NCBI GenBank assembly: GCA_963844235.1
Contig: CAWJNF010000008.1
Coordinates: forward strand, 868,001 to 932,000
Origin: CAWJNF01 sp963844235
GTDB taxonomy: Bacteria; Actinomycetota; Thermoleophilia; Gaiellales; Gaiellaceae
Length of the DNA: 64,000 nucleotides
Direction: 5' to 3'
The notes beneath the pieces were generated by a model. It did no database searches, was not told the DNA's origin, and saw only the letters and a program-made list of their open reading frames with translations. The position numbers were made by a program, and so were the translations under genes. How positions within the stretch are numbered: position 1 is the first letter of the stretch; each line of letters starts with the position of its first letter. Shown piece by piece: positions 8,926-16,879 of this stretch.

Positions 8926-9300
8926 TCAGCGCTTGCCGCGGTCCTCGGCCCTGAAGATCGCGTCGAGCACCATGTTCACCGCCCAGATGATGATCGTGGC
9001 CCAGACGGCGTCGATGAAGCTCCCGATCGAGAAGGGGCCGACAATCCAGCTCGTGATGTAGAGCATGAGCAGGTTGACGCCGAAGAACGCCAGGCCGAGG
9101 GTGACGACGGCCAGCGGGAGCGCGAACAGCTTCACGATCGGCTTCAGCAGGAGGTTGACGATCCCGAAGACGAAGCCCGCGACGATCAGGACCCAGAACC
9201 TGCTGCCGTAGTCGACACCGTCGATGAAGATCGACGCGACGAAGATGGCCGCGACGTTCGTGGCAATGCTGATGAGGATTCGTCTGATCATCGGGCGCAC
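8926..9300 (-). CDS. Phage holin family 4-like membrane protein
   Basis: A 124-residue protein that is almost all membrane: four helices with the pattern FGIVNLLLKPIVKLFALPL and TLGLAFFGVNLLMLYI characteristic of PF04020, named after phage holins but widespread in bacterial chromosomes with no lysis role shown. Met1 or Met4 could start. It lies convergent with the protease gene, with no phage genes nearby, so a prophage origin is not supported. Confidence 0.85.
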   Translation of the reverse strand: MRPMIRRILISIATNVAAIFVASIFIDGVDYGSRFWVLIVAGFVFGIVNLLLKPIVKLFALPLAVVTLGLAFFGVNLLMLYITSWIVGPFSIGSFIDAVWATIIIWAVNMVLDAIFRAEDRGKR

Positions 9301-9461
9301 GCCCGGGCGGAGCCCGCAAGCGGCAGCCTCCGCGCGTCGGCTCGGTAGCGCGGCAGCTTACCGCCGAGCCTGCGCCGATGCGGAGCGTGGCCGGTCATTC
9401 GAGTCAGGCCGGACAGACCGGAGTTGCATTCCCGTATTGTTCGGCCGAGGGGGCCGTGGGA

Positions 9462-9971
9462 ATGCAAGTGACAAGCGCTCAGGCGGTCGAGATCGAGGGC
9501 GCACGAGCGACGATCCGCAACCCGGTCGCGCTCTGGATCCTCACACTGCTGACGCTCGGAATCCTGGGGGCGTTCTGGTGGTACGGGATCAACCGTGAGG
9601 TCCGCGACGTGTCCCGTGCCCTGGGGCGCCCGCTCGGCAACTCGCCCGTCTTCATGGCAGTGCTCGCCGCCCTCTGGCCGCTCGCCTGGATCCCGGCCGT
9701 GATCTCGATCTACCTCGGCTCTCGCTGGATCCGCACGCTCGAGGAGGGCGTTGGCACGTCGGGCCGGATCCGCCCCGTCATCGCCGCGCTGCTCTTCCCG
9801 CTGCTCTTCGTGCACGTGATCTACGTCCAGCGCTCGGTCAACGAGATCTGGCGCCGCGCCGCGGCCGGCGCTCGTCCGGCCGCAGACTGGGCGGTCACCT
9901 CGGGAACCGAGGAGGCAGTCGCCGCCGGCACCCGCGCCCAGGCCCAGCGCGAGGCGGAGCGCTGGCGCTAG
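9462..9971 (+). CDS. DUF4234 membrane protein
   Basis: A 169-residue protein with three to four predicted helices. The stretch NPVALWILTLLTLGILGAFW followed by WYGINREVRD is the DUF4234 signature. ATG 9462 is chosen because the domain begins soon after it; GTG 9456 is an alternative. Function unknown. Its last codons and stop are part of a 23-bp tandem duplication shared with the end of the convergent ZIP gene. Confidence 0.78.
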   Translation: MQVTSAQAVEIEGARATIRNPVALWILTLLTLGILGAFWWYGINREVRDVSRALGRPLGNSPVFMAVLAALWPLAWIPAVISIYLGSRWIRTLEEGVGTSGRIRPVIAALLFPLLFVHVIYVQRSVNEIWRRAAAGARPAADWAVTSGTEEAVAAGTRAQAQREAERWR

Positions 9972-10012
9972 CGACCACTCACTCCAGCGGCTAGCGACCG
10001 CTCACTCCAGCG
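9967..10012. repeat. 23-bp tandem duplication across convergent gene ends
   Basis: Two adjacent copies, 9967-9989 and 9990-10012, differ at one base (GCTAGCGACC A/G CTCACTCCAGCG). Copy 1 includes the stop codon of the DUF4234 gene; copy 2 includes the stop codon of the ZIP gene on the other strand. It looks like a slippage duplication that was tolerated in a convergent spacer. Confidence 0.8.
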
Positions 10013-10688
10013 TGGTGAGCGCGAACGCGACCGCAAACCCGAACGTCGTGAAAATGCCCACGAGCTTGCCTCCGTGCTCGAACGCCTCGGGCATCATCGT
10101 GTCGGCGAGCATCGTCAGGATCGCGCCGGCGGCAAATGCGTTGACGAACGCGAGCGTGCTCGGCGAGGCGCCGTCGAAGAGCCCGTAGCCGGCGAGCGCC
10201 GCCAGGCCGGAGACGACCATCACGACCACCCAGACGCCGAGAATCCGGGATCGCGCCCAGCCGCCGGCCGCGAGCCCGGTCGAGGCGGCGACGGCCTCCG
10301 GAAGGTTCGACAGCCAGACGGCGGCGAGGAAGGCAACGCCGACCTCGCCGCCCTCGAGGACGGTGAGGCCGAGGACGATGCTCTCGGGGATCCCGTCGAG
10401 GACGATTCCGAGCAGGATCGCGAGCGCTGAGCCCGACGCCTGCTGACCGCTGGAGCGTTTCCGCGCAGCGCCGCCGAGACGATCGATCAGCGCGTCCCCG
10501 CCGAAGAAGGTCGCGCACCCGGCCAAGAGGCCGAACGCGATCCCTCCACCGCCGGGGGACTTCTCGTACGCATCGAGAACGAGCTCGAAGGCGACCGCAC
10601 TGATCAGCACGCCGCCCCCGAACGCCATCACGACGCCGAGCAGCCGGTGCCCGATGTGAAAGCGAAGCGCGGCCGCGCCGCCGAGCAA
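10002..10688 (-). CDS. ZIP-family metal transporter
   Basis: Integral membrane transporter for zinc or related divalent metals, at least 228 residues. Motifs AFGGGVLISAVAFELV, DGIPESIVLGL and SNLPEAVAAS are the ZIP membrane motifs with their His/Glu ligands (the middle motif reads IPES, the later one LPEA). The only standard start in frame is TTG 10688, but the first helix seems to begin earlier (EAFAWGIVASSSLLLG) and an in-frame stop lies at 10752-10754 with no ATG, GTG or TTG between. A CTG at 10691 or an unseen indel is possible. A downstream-edge tandem duplication covers its stop. Confidence 0.85.
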   Translation of the reverse strand: MLGGAAALRFHIGHRLLGVVMAFGGGVLISAVAFELVLDAYEKSPGGGGIAFGLLAGCATFFGGDALIDRLGGAARKRSSGQQASGSALAILLGIVLDGIPESIVLGLTVLEGGEVGVAFLAAVWLSNLPEAVAASTGLAAGGWARSRILGVWVVVMVVSGLAALAGYGLFDGASPSTLAFVNAFAAGAILTMLADTMMPEAFEHGGKLVGIFTTFGFAVAFALTTLE

Positions 10689-10771
10689 CAGCGATGAGCT
10701 CGCGACGATACCCCACGCGAACGCTTCGCCTACGCCGCTACCTCGCTTCGCTCAGCCTGAGTCGATGCGCG

Positions 10772-11554
10772 CTACGCCGCTTGGGCCTGCAGCTGCTCCG
10801 AGAAGTACTCGAGCGCCCGGCGCGTCTTGGTCTCCTGCTCGCCGGAGAGGTTGACGCCCTGCGCGGTCAGGTAGGCACGGCTCTCCGCCGCGGCCTGGAA
10901 GGCCTCTCCCGGCGTGCACTTCGTGGAGAGCTCGAGCACCCGCGAGCCGTCGGGGTAGAGCCACATCTCCGCGACGAGCTTGCGGGGGAATTCCTTCGGC
11001 GTGAACTTGAGCTTGAGGACGAAGATCGGGCCGAGGATGGAGAGATCGTCGAGTCCGATGCCGTCCGGCGCATGCTCTGCGTAGAAGGCGCGCTGCTCCT
11101 TCGTGAACAGCTTGCGCAGCGGACGCTTGCCCAAGGCCGCCTCCCGCACGGCGGTCGACTCGAGCACTGCTTTCATCGACCCCGAGCACACGTGCCCGCC
11201 TGGCATGGTGTCGACCTCGACGCCGAAGCTCTGCGAGCGGCGCACCTTGGCCGGAAGCTCGCTCGGGACGACCGGTCGCAGCTTCACGACCGAGTCGTCG
11301 CCCTTGCCCTGCACCCGGCGGGCGCGCGGAACGACGCCGTGCTCGTAGAGCAGCAGGTCCGGAGTGTCGAAGAAGAAGACCTGGCGGATCTGGGCCTCTA
11401 GCGGGTCCATGCCGAGGGCGTTGATGGTCGCGCGATGGTCGGATGCCGGGACAGTCAGCTTCAGCTCGACGCTGTCGGAGCCCTTCATCAACGAGAGCAG
11501 CTCGACGAGCTCCTCATCGGTACGGGCCGGGGGCGGCTTGGTGGCGGTCGTCAT
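10772..11554 (-). CDS. CYTH-like (triphosphate tunnel) domain protein
   Basis: A 260-residue soluble protein. The N-terminal strand SVELKLTVP resembles the CYTH ExExK signature but lacks the first Glu. It is followed by FFFDTPDLLLYEHGVVPRAR and DSVVKLRPV, in the order seen in CYTH/TTM proteins, where such strands line a tunnel binding triphosphate. The C-terminal 100 residues are helical. Reaction unknown: adenylate cyclase class IV, thiamine triphosphatase and inorganic triphosphatase are all CYTH members. Start ATG 11554 has AGAAGGAG upstream. Confidence 0.72.
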   Translation of the reverse strand: MTTATKPPPARTDEELVELLSLMKGSDSVELKLTVPASDHRATINALGMDPLEAQIRQVFFFDTPDLLLYEHGVVPRARRVQGKGDDSVVKLRPVVPSELPAKVRRSQSFGVEVDTMPGGHVCSGSMKAVLESTAVREAALGKRPLRKLFTKEQRAFYAEHAPDGIGLDDLSILGPIFVLKLKFTPKEFPRKLVAEMWLYPDGSRVLELSTKCTPGEAFQAAAESRAYLTAQGVNLSGEQETKTRRALEYFSEQLQAQAA

Positions 11555-11668
11555 CGCGAACTCCTTCTGTTACCGGCGCATTGCAGCACGATCTTGCGGG
11601 CACCGAGTATAGGCCAGCGGCCGCCGCGCCACCGCCGAGACCGTCCCAGGCCCTGCGGGTGAAACCGC

Positions 11669-12619
11669 TCAGTTGTCCTTGCCGGAAGGGTGGCGCTCGT
11701 GGACGAACAGCCCGCGGACGAGGCGGCGTGCCCTGTGCAGGAGAGGCTCGCGCTCCGCGGTCGCCTGCGGGACCGGCTCGCGGACCTTCGGCCACGCTGC
11801 CGCGAAGTCAGCGCCCAGGAAGAAGATGGCTCCCGCGAGGTACGTGAACACGAGGAAGCCGATGACGGCACCGAGGGAGCCGTAGATGAGGTTGTAGTTC
11901 GCGAAGTGCGCGAGGTAGATGCCGAAGCCGACCTTGAACACCTCGAAGGCAAGCGCTGCCACGAGCGCACCCGGCCACACGGTGCGGAACGGCGGCCGCG
12001 CCCAGGGCACCCGCGCGTAGAGGAGGACGAACGTCGCGAAGGTGAACAGGAACGGGAGCGCGAGGCGCGTCAGCTCGCCGGCCGCCGACACGACGCCCTC
12101 GAACGCCTCGAGATCGGCCTTGTCGAGCGCGACCTGGATGATGACCGTGAGCCCGACCGAGACGAGCACGAAGGCTCCGGCGAGCAGCACGAGCAGCACG
12201 TCGAGGAGCTTCGCCCGGCCCGCCGGTCGCCGCTGCTCAGGCTTCCAGACGACGTCGAGGCCCTTCCGGATGGCGGCCATGGCGCCGCTCGCCGCCCAGA
12301 TGAGCGGGATGAGCGACAGGAGGCCGGCGGCACTCGCCGGGGTCGAGATCCCCTCCACGGCGCTCTCGACGGTGTCCCGAGCGTCCTCGTCGACCGGCAG
12401 GCGGTCGAGCAGCCAGTCGACGACCCTCTCCCTCGTCGCCTCGTCGTTCAGCGCCAGCCCGAGGATGGCCACCAGGAAGATGAGCAGCGGGAAGAGCGAG
12501 AGCAGCACGTGGTAGGCGAGCGCGGCCGAGAGCTGAGGACCGAGATGACTCGAGAATGCGGAGACGGCGGCCCCGAAGGCACGGACTGTGCGCCCGGCCG
12601 ATCGTCGGAGCGCTCTCAC
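11669..12619 (-). CDS. YihY/BrkB-family membrane protein
   Basis: A 316-residue protein with about six membrane helices. AALAYHVLLSLFPLLIFLVA near residues 31-50 and the later YGSLGAVIGFLVFTYLAG are typical for PF03631. Members were once called ribonuclease BN by mistake; the role is still unclear. The charged C-terminal tail of about 35 residues is cytoplasmic. It stands between the CYTH gene and an unknown gene on the same strand, with spacers near 100 bases on each side. Confidence 0.87.
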   Translation of the reverse strand: MRALRRSAGRTVRAFGAAVSAFSSHLGPQLSAALAYHVLLSLFPLLIFLVAILGLALNDEATRERVVDWLLDRLPVDEDARDTVESAVEGISTPASAAGLLSLIPLIWAASGAMAAIRKGLDVVWKPEQRRPAGRAKLLDVLLVLLAGAFVLVSVGLTVIIQVALDKADLEAFEGVVSAAGELTRLALPFLFTFATFVLLYARVPWARPPFRTVWPGALVAALAFEVFKVGFGIYLAHFANYNLIYGSLGAVIGFLVFTYLAGAIFFLGADFAAAWPKVREPVPQATAEREPLLHRARRLVRGLFVHERHPSGKDN

Positions 12620-12713
12620 GGATGGTCGCCGGGCACGCCGACGTCTCAGGCGATCCGCTGGGCTGTGAGAGCCGGCCGCCGCATCGGGGGGACCGAGGAT
12701 ATAGCGGCCCGGC

Positions 12714-13577
12714 TCAGGCCTGGCCGCGGCGGCGCGCCAGCGCCCTTTCCGTCAGCGTCGGGCGCCGGCGGTCGAGATTCTCGACGATGGCCTTCCCATA
12801 GGGGCCGGCGATCCGGCGCGCGTAGCTGGCGAGACCCTCGTCGCGAAGCGGCCGCCAGTCCTCGCGATACGGGTCGATGACATGGGCCCTCCCCACCTTC
12901 CGAGCCGAGACGAGGAAGGCGAGGCCGATCGCCGACGAGACGCCGAGGAGCGAGACGCGCTCGACGGCCGCCGTGTGGCGCAGGCCATCGAAGAGCCGCG
13001 CCAGCTCCCCCGGGCTCGGCAACCGGCCGGCGTCGGCGCGAAGCTCCTCGAGCGACTTCCGAAGCTCGGCGAGCTCGAGCGGCGGAATGTCGATGAGGCG
13101 GGCGGCGCCTCCCGAAGCGCCCTCGAGACCGGCGAGCAGGTCCTCGAGCGAGGTTGGATACGCGTCCCGTGCCACCACGCCCGCCGCTTTCAGCTCGGAG
13201 ACGAGCGCGCCAAGGTAGACCCGCGAGCCGTGAAGCACGTCGGACGCGCCGGCGAGGAGCCAGAGCGGGGAGAACCCGAACGCGGCGATCGAGCCGACCT
13301 CGACGACATTCCCCGCAACCTTGCGCGCGGCCAGCTCCTTGGCGGGAGTCTCGACAGGCTCCCGCGTCGCGCCTTCCACCCCGCCGACGAGCTCGGTGGT
13401 GATGCGCAACGCGTTGCGCGCCGTAGCCTCGTAGAGGCGCGAGCGTCGCACGAGGCGCGGCAGGAGCAGGTGCGCGGACTCGTAGAGCGCCCCGCCGAGG
13501 ATCGCCGCACCTGCCCTTACGCCTCGCTCGGGAAGCGACGCGACGTAGCCGAGCTTGCGAGCGGGAGGGTCGGGCAC
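12714..13577 (-). CDS. Conserved hypothetical protein
   Basis: About 287 residues from GTG 13577. I do not recognise the family. A weakly hydrophobic segment (IAAFGFSPLWLLAGASDVL) and another near LLGVSSAIGLAFLVSARKVG suggest two membrane contacts. An amphipathic helical middle part (LAELRKSLEELRADAGRLP) lies between them. The C-terminal RPTLTERALARRRGQA tail is basic. The start is uncertain: the frame stays open to 13730, but the upstream part overlaps the divergent promoter and is compositionally poor. Divergent from the class II aldolase gene. Confidence 0.6.
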   Translation of the reverse strand: MPDPPARKLGYVASLPERGVRAGAAILGGALYESAHLLLPRLVRRSRLYEATARNALRITTELVGGVEGATREPVETPAKELAARKVAGNVVEVGSIAAFGFSPLWLLAGASDVLHGSRVYLGALVSELKAAGVVARDAYPTSLEDLLAGLEGASGGAARLIDIPPLELAELRKSLEELRADAGRLPSPGELARLFDGLRHTAAVERVSLLGVSSAIGLAFLVSARKVGRAHVIDPYREDWRPLRDEGLASYARRIAGPYGKAIVENLDRRRPTLTERALARRRGQA

Positions 13578-13744
13578 GACGTCAGCGTGCCACAACCGGG
13601 CTCGCCGGCGCGCCGGCTCTCCTCGTCCCCAACCACCGCCGCCACCGGAGCATCCCAGCCCCGATCCGTCACAGCGAGCATCTAGACTTCGTGACCGCGG
13701 CGCGGCCGCGCCGACCGGACGCAGGGTCACGGAGAGAGGGGCAG

Positions 13745-14815
13745 ATGGATTACAGCCTTTGGGGCCAGGCGACCTCGCCGGAGTTCGAGCAGTTCGCGGA
13801 GGAGCTCGGCGGTGCGCTCGAGCGAGCCGGGTTCGTGCCCGCCGGCGATCCGCAGGAGGCGGCGCTGGTCATCAACCTCATCGACGCCTCCGACCCGAAG
13901 CCCTTCCGGCGTAGCGCCCGGGGTACGTTCGTCGCAGCGATCCACGAGCTGCCCGAGATCCCGACCGACGTTCTCCAGACGAACTACCCGCTGCTCGTGC
14001 GGGCACTCGCGAACATCGTGCTCTGCTACGTACCGGGCCGCGGCGTCTGGTTCACGACGATGGAGCGCGGGCACTACGGGGTCGAGTCGAGGAACGGCGA
14101 GGCGGCGCTCGCGGAAGGGGTCGTCGAGCGTTTGACGCCTCTCGCGACCTCCCGGCTCGTCATCGACAACGAGTTTCGGACCGATCTCGAAGCCGCGCTG
14201 TGGGACGGCGACGAGGTCGTCGAGGAGATCAAGTGGGCCGGGAGGCGTATGGGCGACCTCGACCTCCTCCCCGCGCCCTTCCCGATCGAGGACCTCCTCG
14301 ACGAGCGAGACATCCGCCAGGTCAAGCGGCTCTACGGGATCGGCGGCCTGTCATACGGAAACCTCTCCATGCGCAAGGACGAGAAGCGCTTCTGGATGAG
14401 CGCCAGCGGTGTCGACAAGTCGAAGCTCGAGATCGCCGGCCGCGACGTCCTGCTCGTCGCGGGCTACGACGAAGGGGCCTCGAAGATGCTGCTGAGCGTC
14501 CCTCCCGGCGTCGAGCCGCGGCGCGTGTCGGTCGACGCGATCGAGCACTGGATGATCTACCAGGCCCACCCGGGCGTTGGCGGCATCGTCCACGTACATG
14601 CCTGGATGGAGGGCATCCGCGCGACCGACATCAACTACCCATGCGGGACGCACGAGCTCGCCCTGGCGGTCGCCGACCTGCTTGCGCGCGAGCCCGACCC
14701 CGTGCACGCCGTCATCGGTCTTCGCAACCACGGGATCACGGCCACCGGCGACAGCCTCCGGGAGATCCTCGACCGGATCGAGCCGAGCATTCTCCGCCAG
14801 GTGCCGATGACGTAA
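13745..14815 (+). CDS. Class II aldolase/adducin-domain protein with extra N-terminal domain
   Basis: A 356-residue protein. Residues about 180-356 form the class II aldolase/adducin fold: GGLSYGNLSMRKDEKRFWMSASGVDK, HPGVGGIVHVHAWMEGI with the His pair that binds the metal, and a further LRNHGITATG His. Residues 1-170 form an unrecognised domain (VINLIDASDPKPFRRS..., PGRGVWFTTMERGHYGVE). Such enzymes cleave or epimerise sugar phosphates such as fuculose-1-phosphate; the substrate here is unknown. ATG 13745 has GGAGAGAGGGG ahead. No neighbouring sugar kinase or isomerase gives a pathway. Confidence 0.82.
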   Translation: MDYSLWGQATSPEFEQFAEELGGALERAGFVPAGDPQEAALVINLIDASDPKPFRRSARGTFVAAIHELPEIPTDVLQTNYPLLVRALANIVLCYVPGRGVWFTTMERGHYGVESRNGEAALAEGVVERLTPLATSRLVIDNEFRTDLEAALWDGDEVVEEIKWAGRRMGDLDLLPAPFPIEDLLDERDIRQVKRLYGIGGLSYGNLSMRKDEKRFWMSASGVDKSKLEIAGRDVLLVAGYDEGASKMLLSVPPGVEPRRVSVDAIEHWMIYQAHPGVGGIVHVHAWMEGIRATDINYPCGTHELALAVADLLAREPDPVHAVIGLRNHGITATGDSLREILDRIEPSILRQVPMT

Positions 14816-14843
14816 CCCGCTTGTGCGCCGAGTCCGCCCGGGT

Positions 14844-14861
14844 ACGGCGGAATACCGCCGT
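14844..14861. terminator. Hairpin between convergent genes
   Basis: ACGGCGG and CCGCCGT flank the loop AATA, 29 bases after the aldolase stop and 60 bases beyond the end of the aquaporin gene on the other strand. A small GC hairpin in a convergent spacer fits a terminator. Confidence 0.5.
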
Positions 14862-14921
14862 TACGCCGGCCGGCCGCGGCAAGCTCGGCGACTCATCCCC
14901 GGCCCCCTCGACGGCGGACGG

Positions 14922-15593
14922 TTATTCGGTGCTGGCTGCCTCGATGTCTCCGGTCGCTTTCTCGGCTGGCAGAACGTAGAGGAACATGGACGCGGCTGCG
15001 GCGGCGCCGAGGAAGTCGGCGAGCAGATAGATCCAGATGTTGCTCCATTCGAAGAGCCCGGTCACCATCGCACCGAGCGCGATCGCGGGATTGAAGGCGC
15101 CCCCCGAGATACCCCCGACGGCAAATGCGCCCACCACCACCGTAAACCCGATCGCCAATCCGTAGAACGAGTTGCCCTCCGTGCCCCGCGCAGTGGCGAC
15201 ATGCAGGACGACCCAGGCGAGCGCGAACGTAAAGATGAACTCCGCGATCAGCATCTTGCCCGAGCTCGCGACGATCGCATGCTCCTCGCGGCCGCCCACG
15301 TAGCGCACCAGCAGACCCGCGAGCATTGCCGCCGCGACCTGCGTAACTACATAGGCGACGAACTCATTCGCGGCCATTCGGCCGCGCAAGTACACCGCGG
15401 TGCTGACCGCCGGGTTGAAGTGGCCGCCAGAAACGTGACCGCCGGCAAACACCATCACCATCAGGACCGACCCGATCGCCAGCGGCGCCAAAGCCCCGGC
15501 GCCCGCCGTGTTGGTCGCCATACCGACCGTGAACATGAACACGAACATGCCGAGGAACTCGACGACCAGCTTCCGTTCAAGCGCGGGACCCAT
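14922..15593 (-). CDS. MIP-family channel (aquaporin/glyceroporin)
   Basis: A 223-residue six-helix channel. The two half-helix motifs are GGHFNPAVS (Asn60) and GGAFNPAIA (Asn168). The residue after the second NPA, normally the selectivity-filter Arg, is Ile, and after the first NPA it is Val. This suggests a wider or less polar pore than a strict water channel, so the transported solute is uncertain. The ATG has GGGGGAAGC upstream. Confidence 0.9.
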   Translation of the reverse strand: MGPALERKLVVEFLGMFVFMFTVGMATNTAGAGALAPLAIGSVLMVMVFAGGHVSGGHFNPAVSTAVYLRGRMAANEFVAYVVTQVAAAMLAGLLVRYVGGREEHAIVASSGKMLIAEFIFTFALAWVVLHVATARGTEGNSFYGLAIGFTVVVGAFAVGGISGGAFNPAIALGAMVTGLFEWSNIWIYLLADFLGAAAAASMFLYVLPAEKATGDIEAASTE

Positions 15594-15661
15594 GCTTCCC
15601 CCTTTCGATCACCCGGCGTGAGATCCGACCCGGTGGTCCAAAGTTCGCGCACGGGCACGAT

Positions 15662-15874
15662 TCACCTTTCCGTTCGACGGGTCTGCCGACACGTCCCGAC
15701 GCCGTCTGAGAGCGTTTCCATCGTGTTTTCCACGCGGAGGGCTCGCGTCGGCGCAACACCCCCGGGGGTCGGCACCCCGGCCGTCGTCGGCCCGTCGCCA
15801 CCCCCCGGTGCGACGGTGGACGAGGAGGTCTGAGACCGCGGCAACTTCGAGTTTGCACGCGACGTGTTCGCCAT
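15662..15874 (-). CDS. Possible small protein, 70 residues
   Basis: The only gene-like content in the 337-base gap between the aquaporin and epimerase genes. ATG 15874 follows GGGGGACGGATC, and the frame runs MANTSRANSKLPRSQTSSST then a Ser/Thr/Pro/Gly-rich body to a stop at 15662. No membrane helix or domain is visible and the composition is low complexity, so it may be a chance frame. The rest of the gap shows nothing else. Confidence 0.3.
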   Translation of the reverse strand: MANTSRANSKLPRSQTSSSTVAPGGGDGPTTAGVPTPGGVAPTRALRVENTMETLSDGVGTCRQTRRTER

Positions 15875-15930
15875 GATCCGTCCCCCATGCCCGGTCTCGA
15901 CCGTCCCCGACGGCACCGCGGGCACACCCA

Positions 15931-16872
15931 CTAGAGGTACTGGGCGGCAGTCGCTGCGATCGTCTCGTCGAGGGGCCGGGTCACGAAGCCGAGCTCGCGC
16001 TCGGCCTTGGCCGGGTCGTAGAACCACCAGTTCGCGACGGCCGCAACCTCGTCGGGGTGGGCGACCCAGGGAGCGAGCCGGGCCCCCGCAACGGCTACCC
16101 GCACCGGAAGCTGAACCTGCCTCCGGCGAACGCCGGTGACGTCGCCGACCCTCGCGTAGAAATCGCGGATCGAGAGGTTGCCTGCGCGGTTCGTCAGGAT
16201 CGTCCGCTCCCCGGCGGGGCCTCGTTCCTCTATCAGGATCAGGCCCCTGGCCGCGTCGCGGACGTCGAAGAACGACAGCCCGCCGGCCACGACGAAGCGG
16301 ATCAGCCCCTTGAGATAGCGCTCGACCATCCAGCCGGTCACGCGCTCGAAGTCGTCGGGCCCGATGATGAAGCCGACGTTGGCGACGACGATGTCCCGGC
16401 CGGCCGCGGCAGCATCGAGCGCGAGCCGTTCGCCGTCGCGCTTGCTGCGGTGGTAGACGTAGCGCTCGGCGAAAGCGGGGAACGGCACGCTCTCGTCGGA
16501 GGCGGCGCCGGGGCCTGCTGCCGGGCCGATCGTCGAGATGCTGGAGGCAAGGACGATACGAGCCTCCGGGTCGGAGGCAGCGAGGACGATGCGCACGCTG
16601 TCCACGTTCGCAGCTCGGATCTCGGCCTCGAGCCGGCGGCGGTGGTCGACCTTGCCGGCAAGGTGGTAGACGCGCTCGCACCCGGCCGAGGCGCCGCGGA
16701 CCGCGTCCTGGTCGAGCGCGTCGCCGCGGATCACCTCGACGTCCTGGGCGACGAGGCGCGACGCGTCGGTGCCCTCTCGCACGAGCGCCCGTAGCCGGTC
16801 GCCACGCTCCGCGAGGAGCGGAACGAGGTGCCGGCCGAGGAAGCCGGTCGCCCCCGTGACGAGCGTTGTCAA
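15931..16872 (-). CDS. NAD-dependent epimerase/dehydratase (extended SDR)
   Basis: A 313-residue Rossmann enzyme. The dinucleotide loop GATGFLG is at residues 7-13; the catalytic Tyr and Lys appear as YHRSK near 140-145, with Ser in LASSIS upstream. The C-terminal half contains FFDVRDAARGL and a sugar- or sterol-binding lobe as in 3-beta-HSD-like and dihydroflavonol-reductase-like epimerases. Substrate cannot be named. It is 7 bases downstream of the GNAT gene, so the two form an operon. Confidence 0.87.
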   Translation of the reverse strand: MTTLVTGATGFLGRHLVPLLAERGDRLRALVREGTDASRLVAQDVEVIRGDALDQDAVRGASAGCERVYHLAGKVDHRRRLEAEIRAANVDSVRIVLAASDPEARIVLASSISTIGPAAGPGAASDESVPFPAFAERYVYHRSKRDGERLALDAAAAGRDIVVANVGFIIGPDDFERVTGWMVERYLKGLIRFVVAGGLSFFDVRDAARGLILIEERGPAGERTILTNRAGNLSIRDFYARVGDVTGVRRRQVQLPVRVAVAGARLAPWVAHPDEVAAVANWWFYDPAKAERELGFVTRPLDETIAATAAQYL

Positions 16873-16879
16873 GCCCGGC

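Noticed and set aside
8926..9300. Prophage holin
   Set aside because: The family is common on chromosomes and no endolysin or phage structural gene is nearby.
10737..10750. Dispersed repeat GCTACCTCGCTTCG shared with 51248-51261
   Set aside because: Only two short copies in a GC-rich sequence; could be chance.
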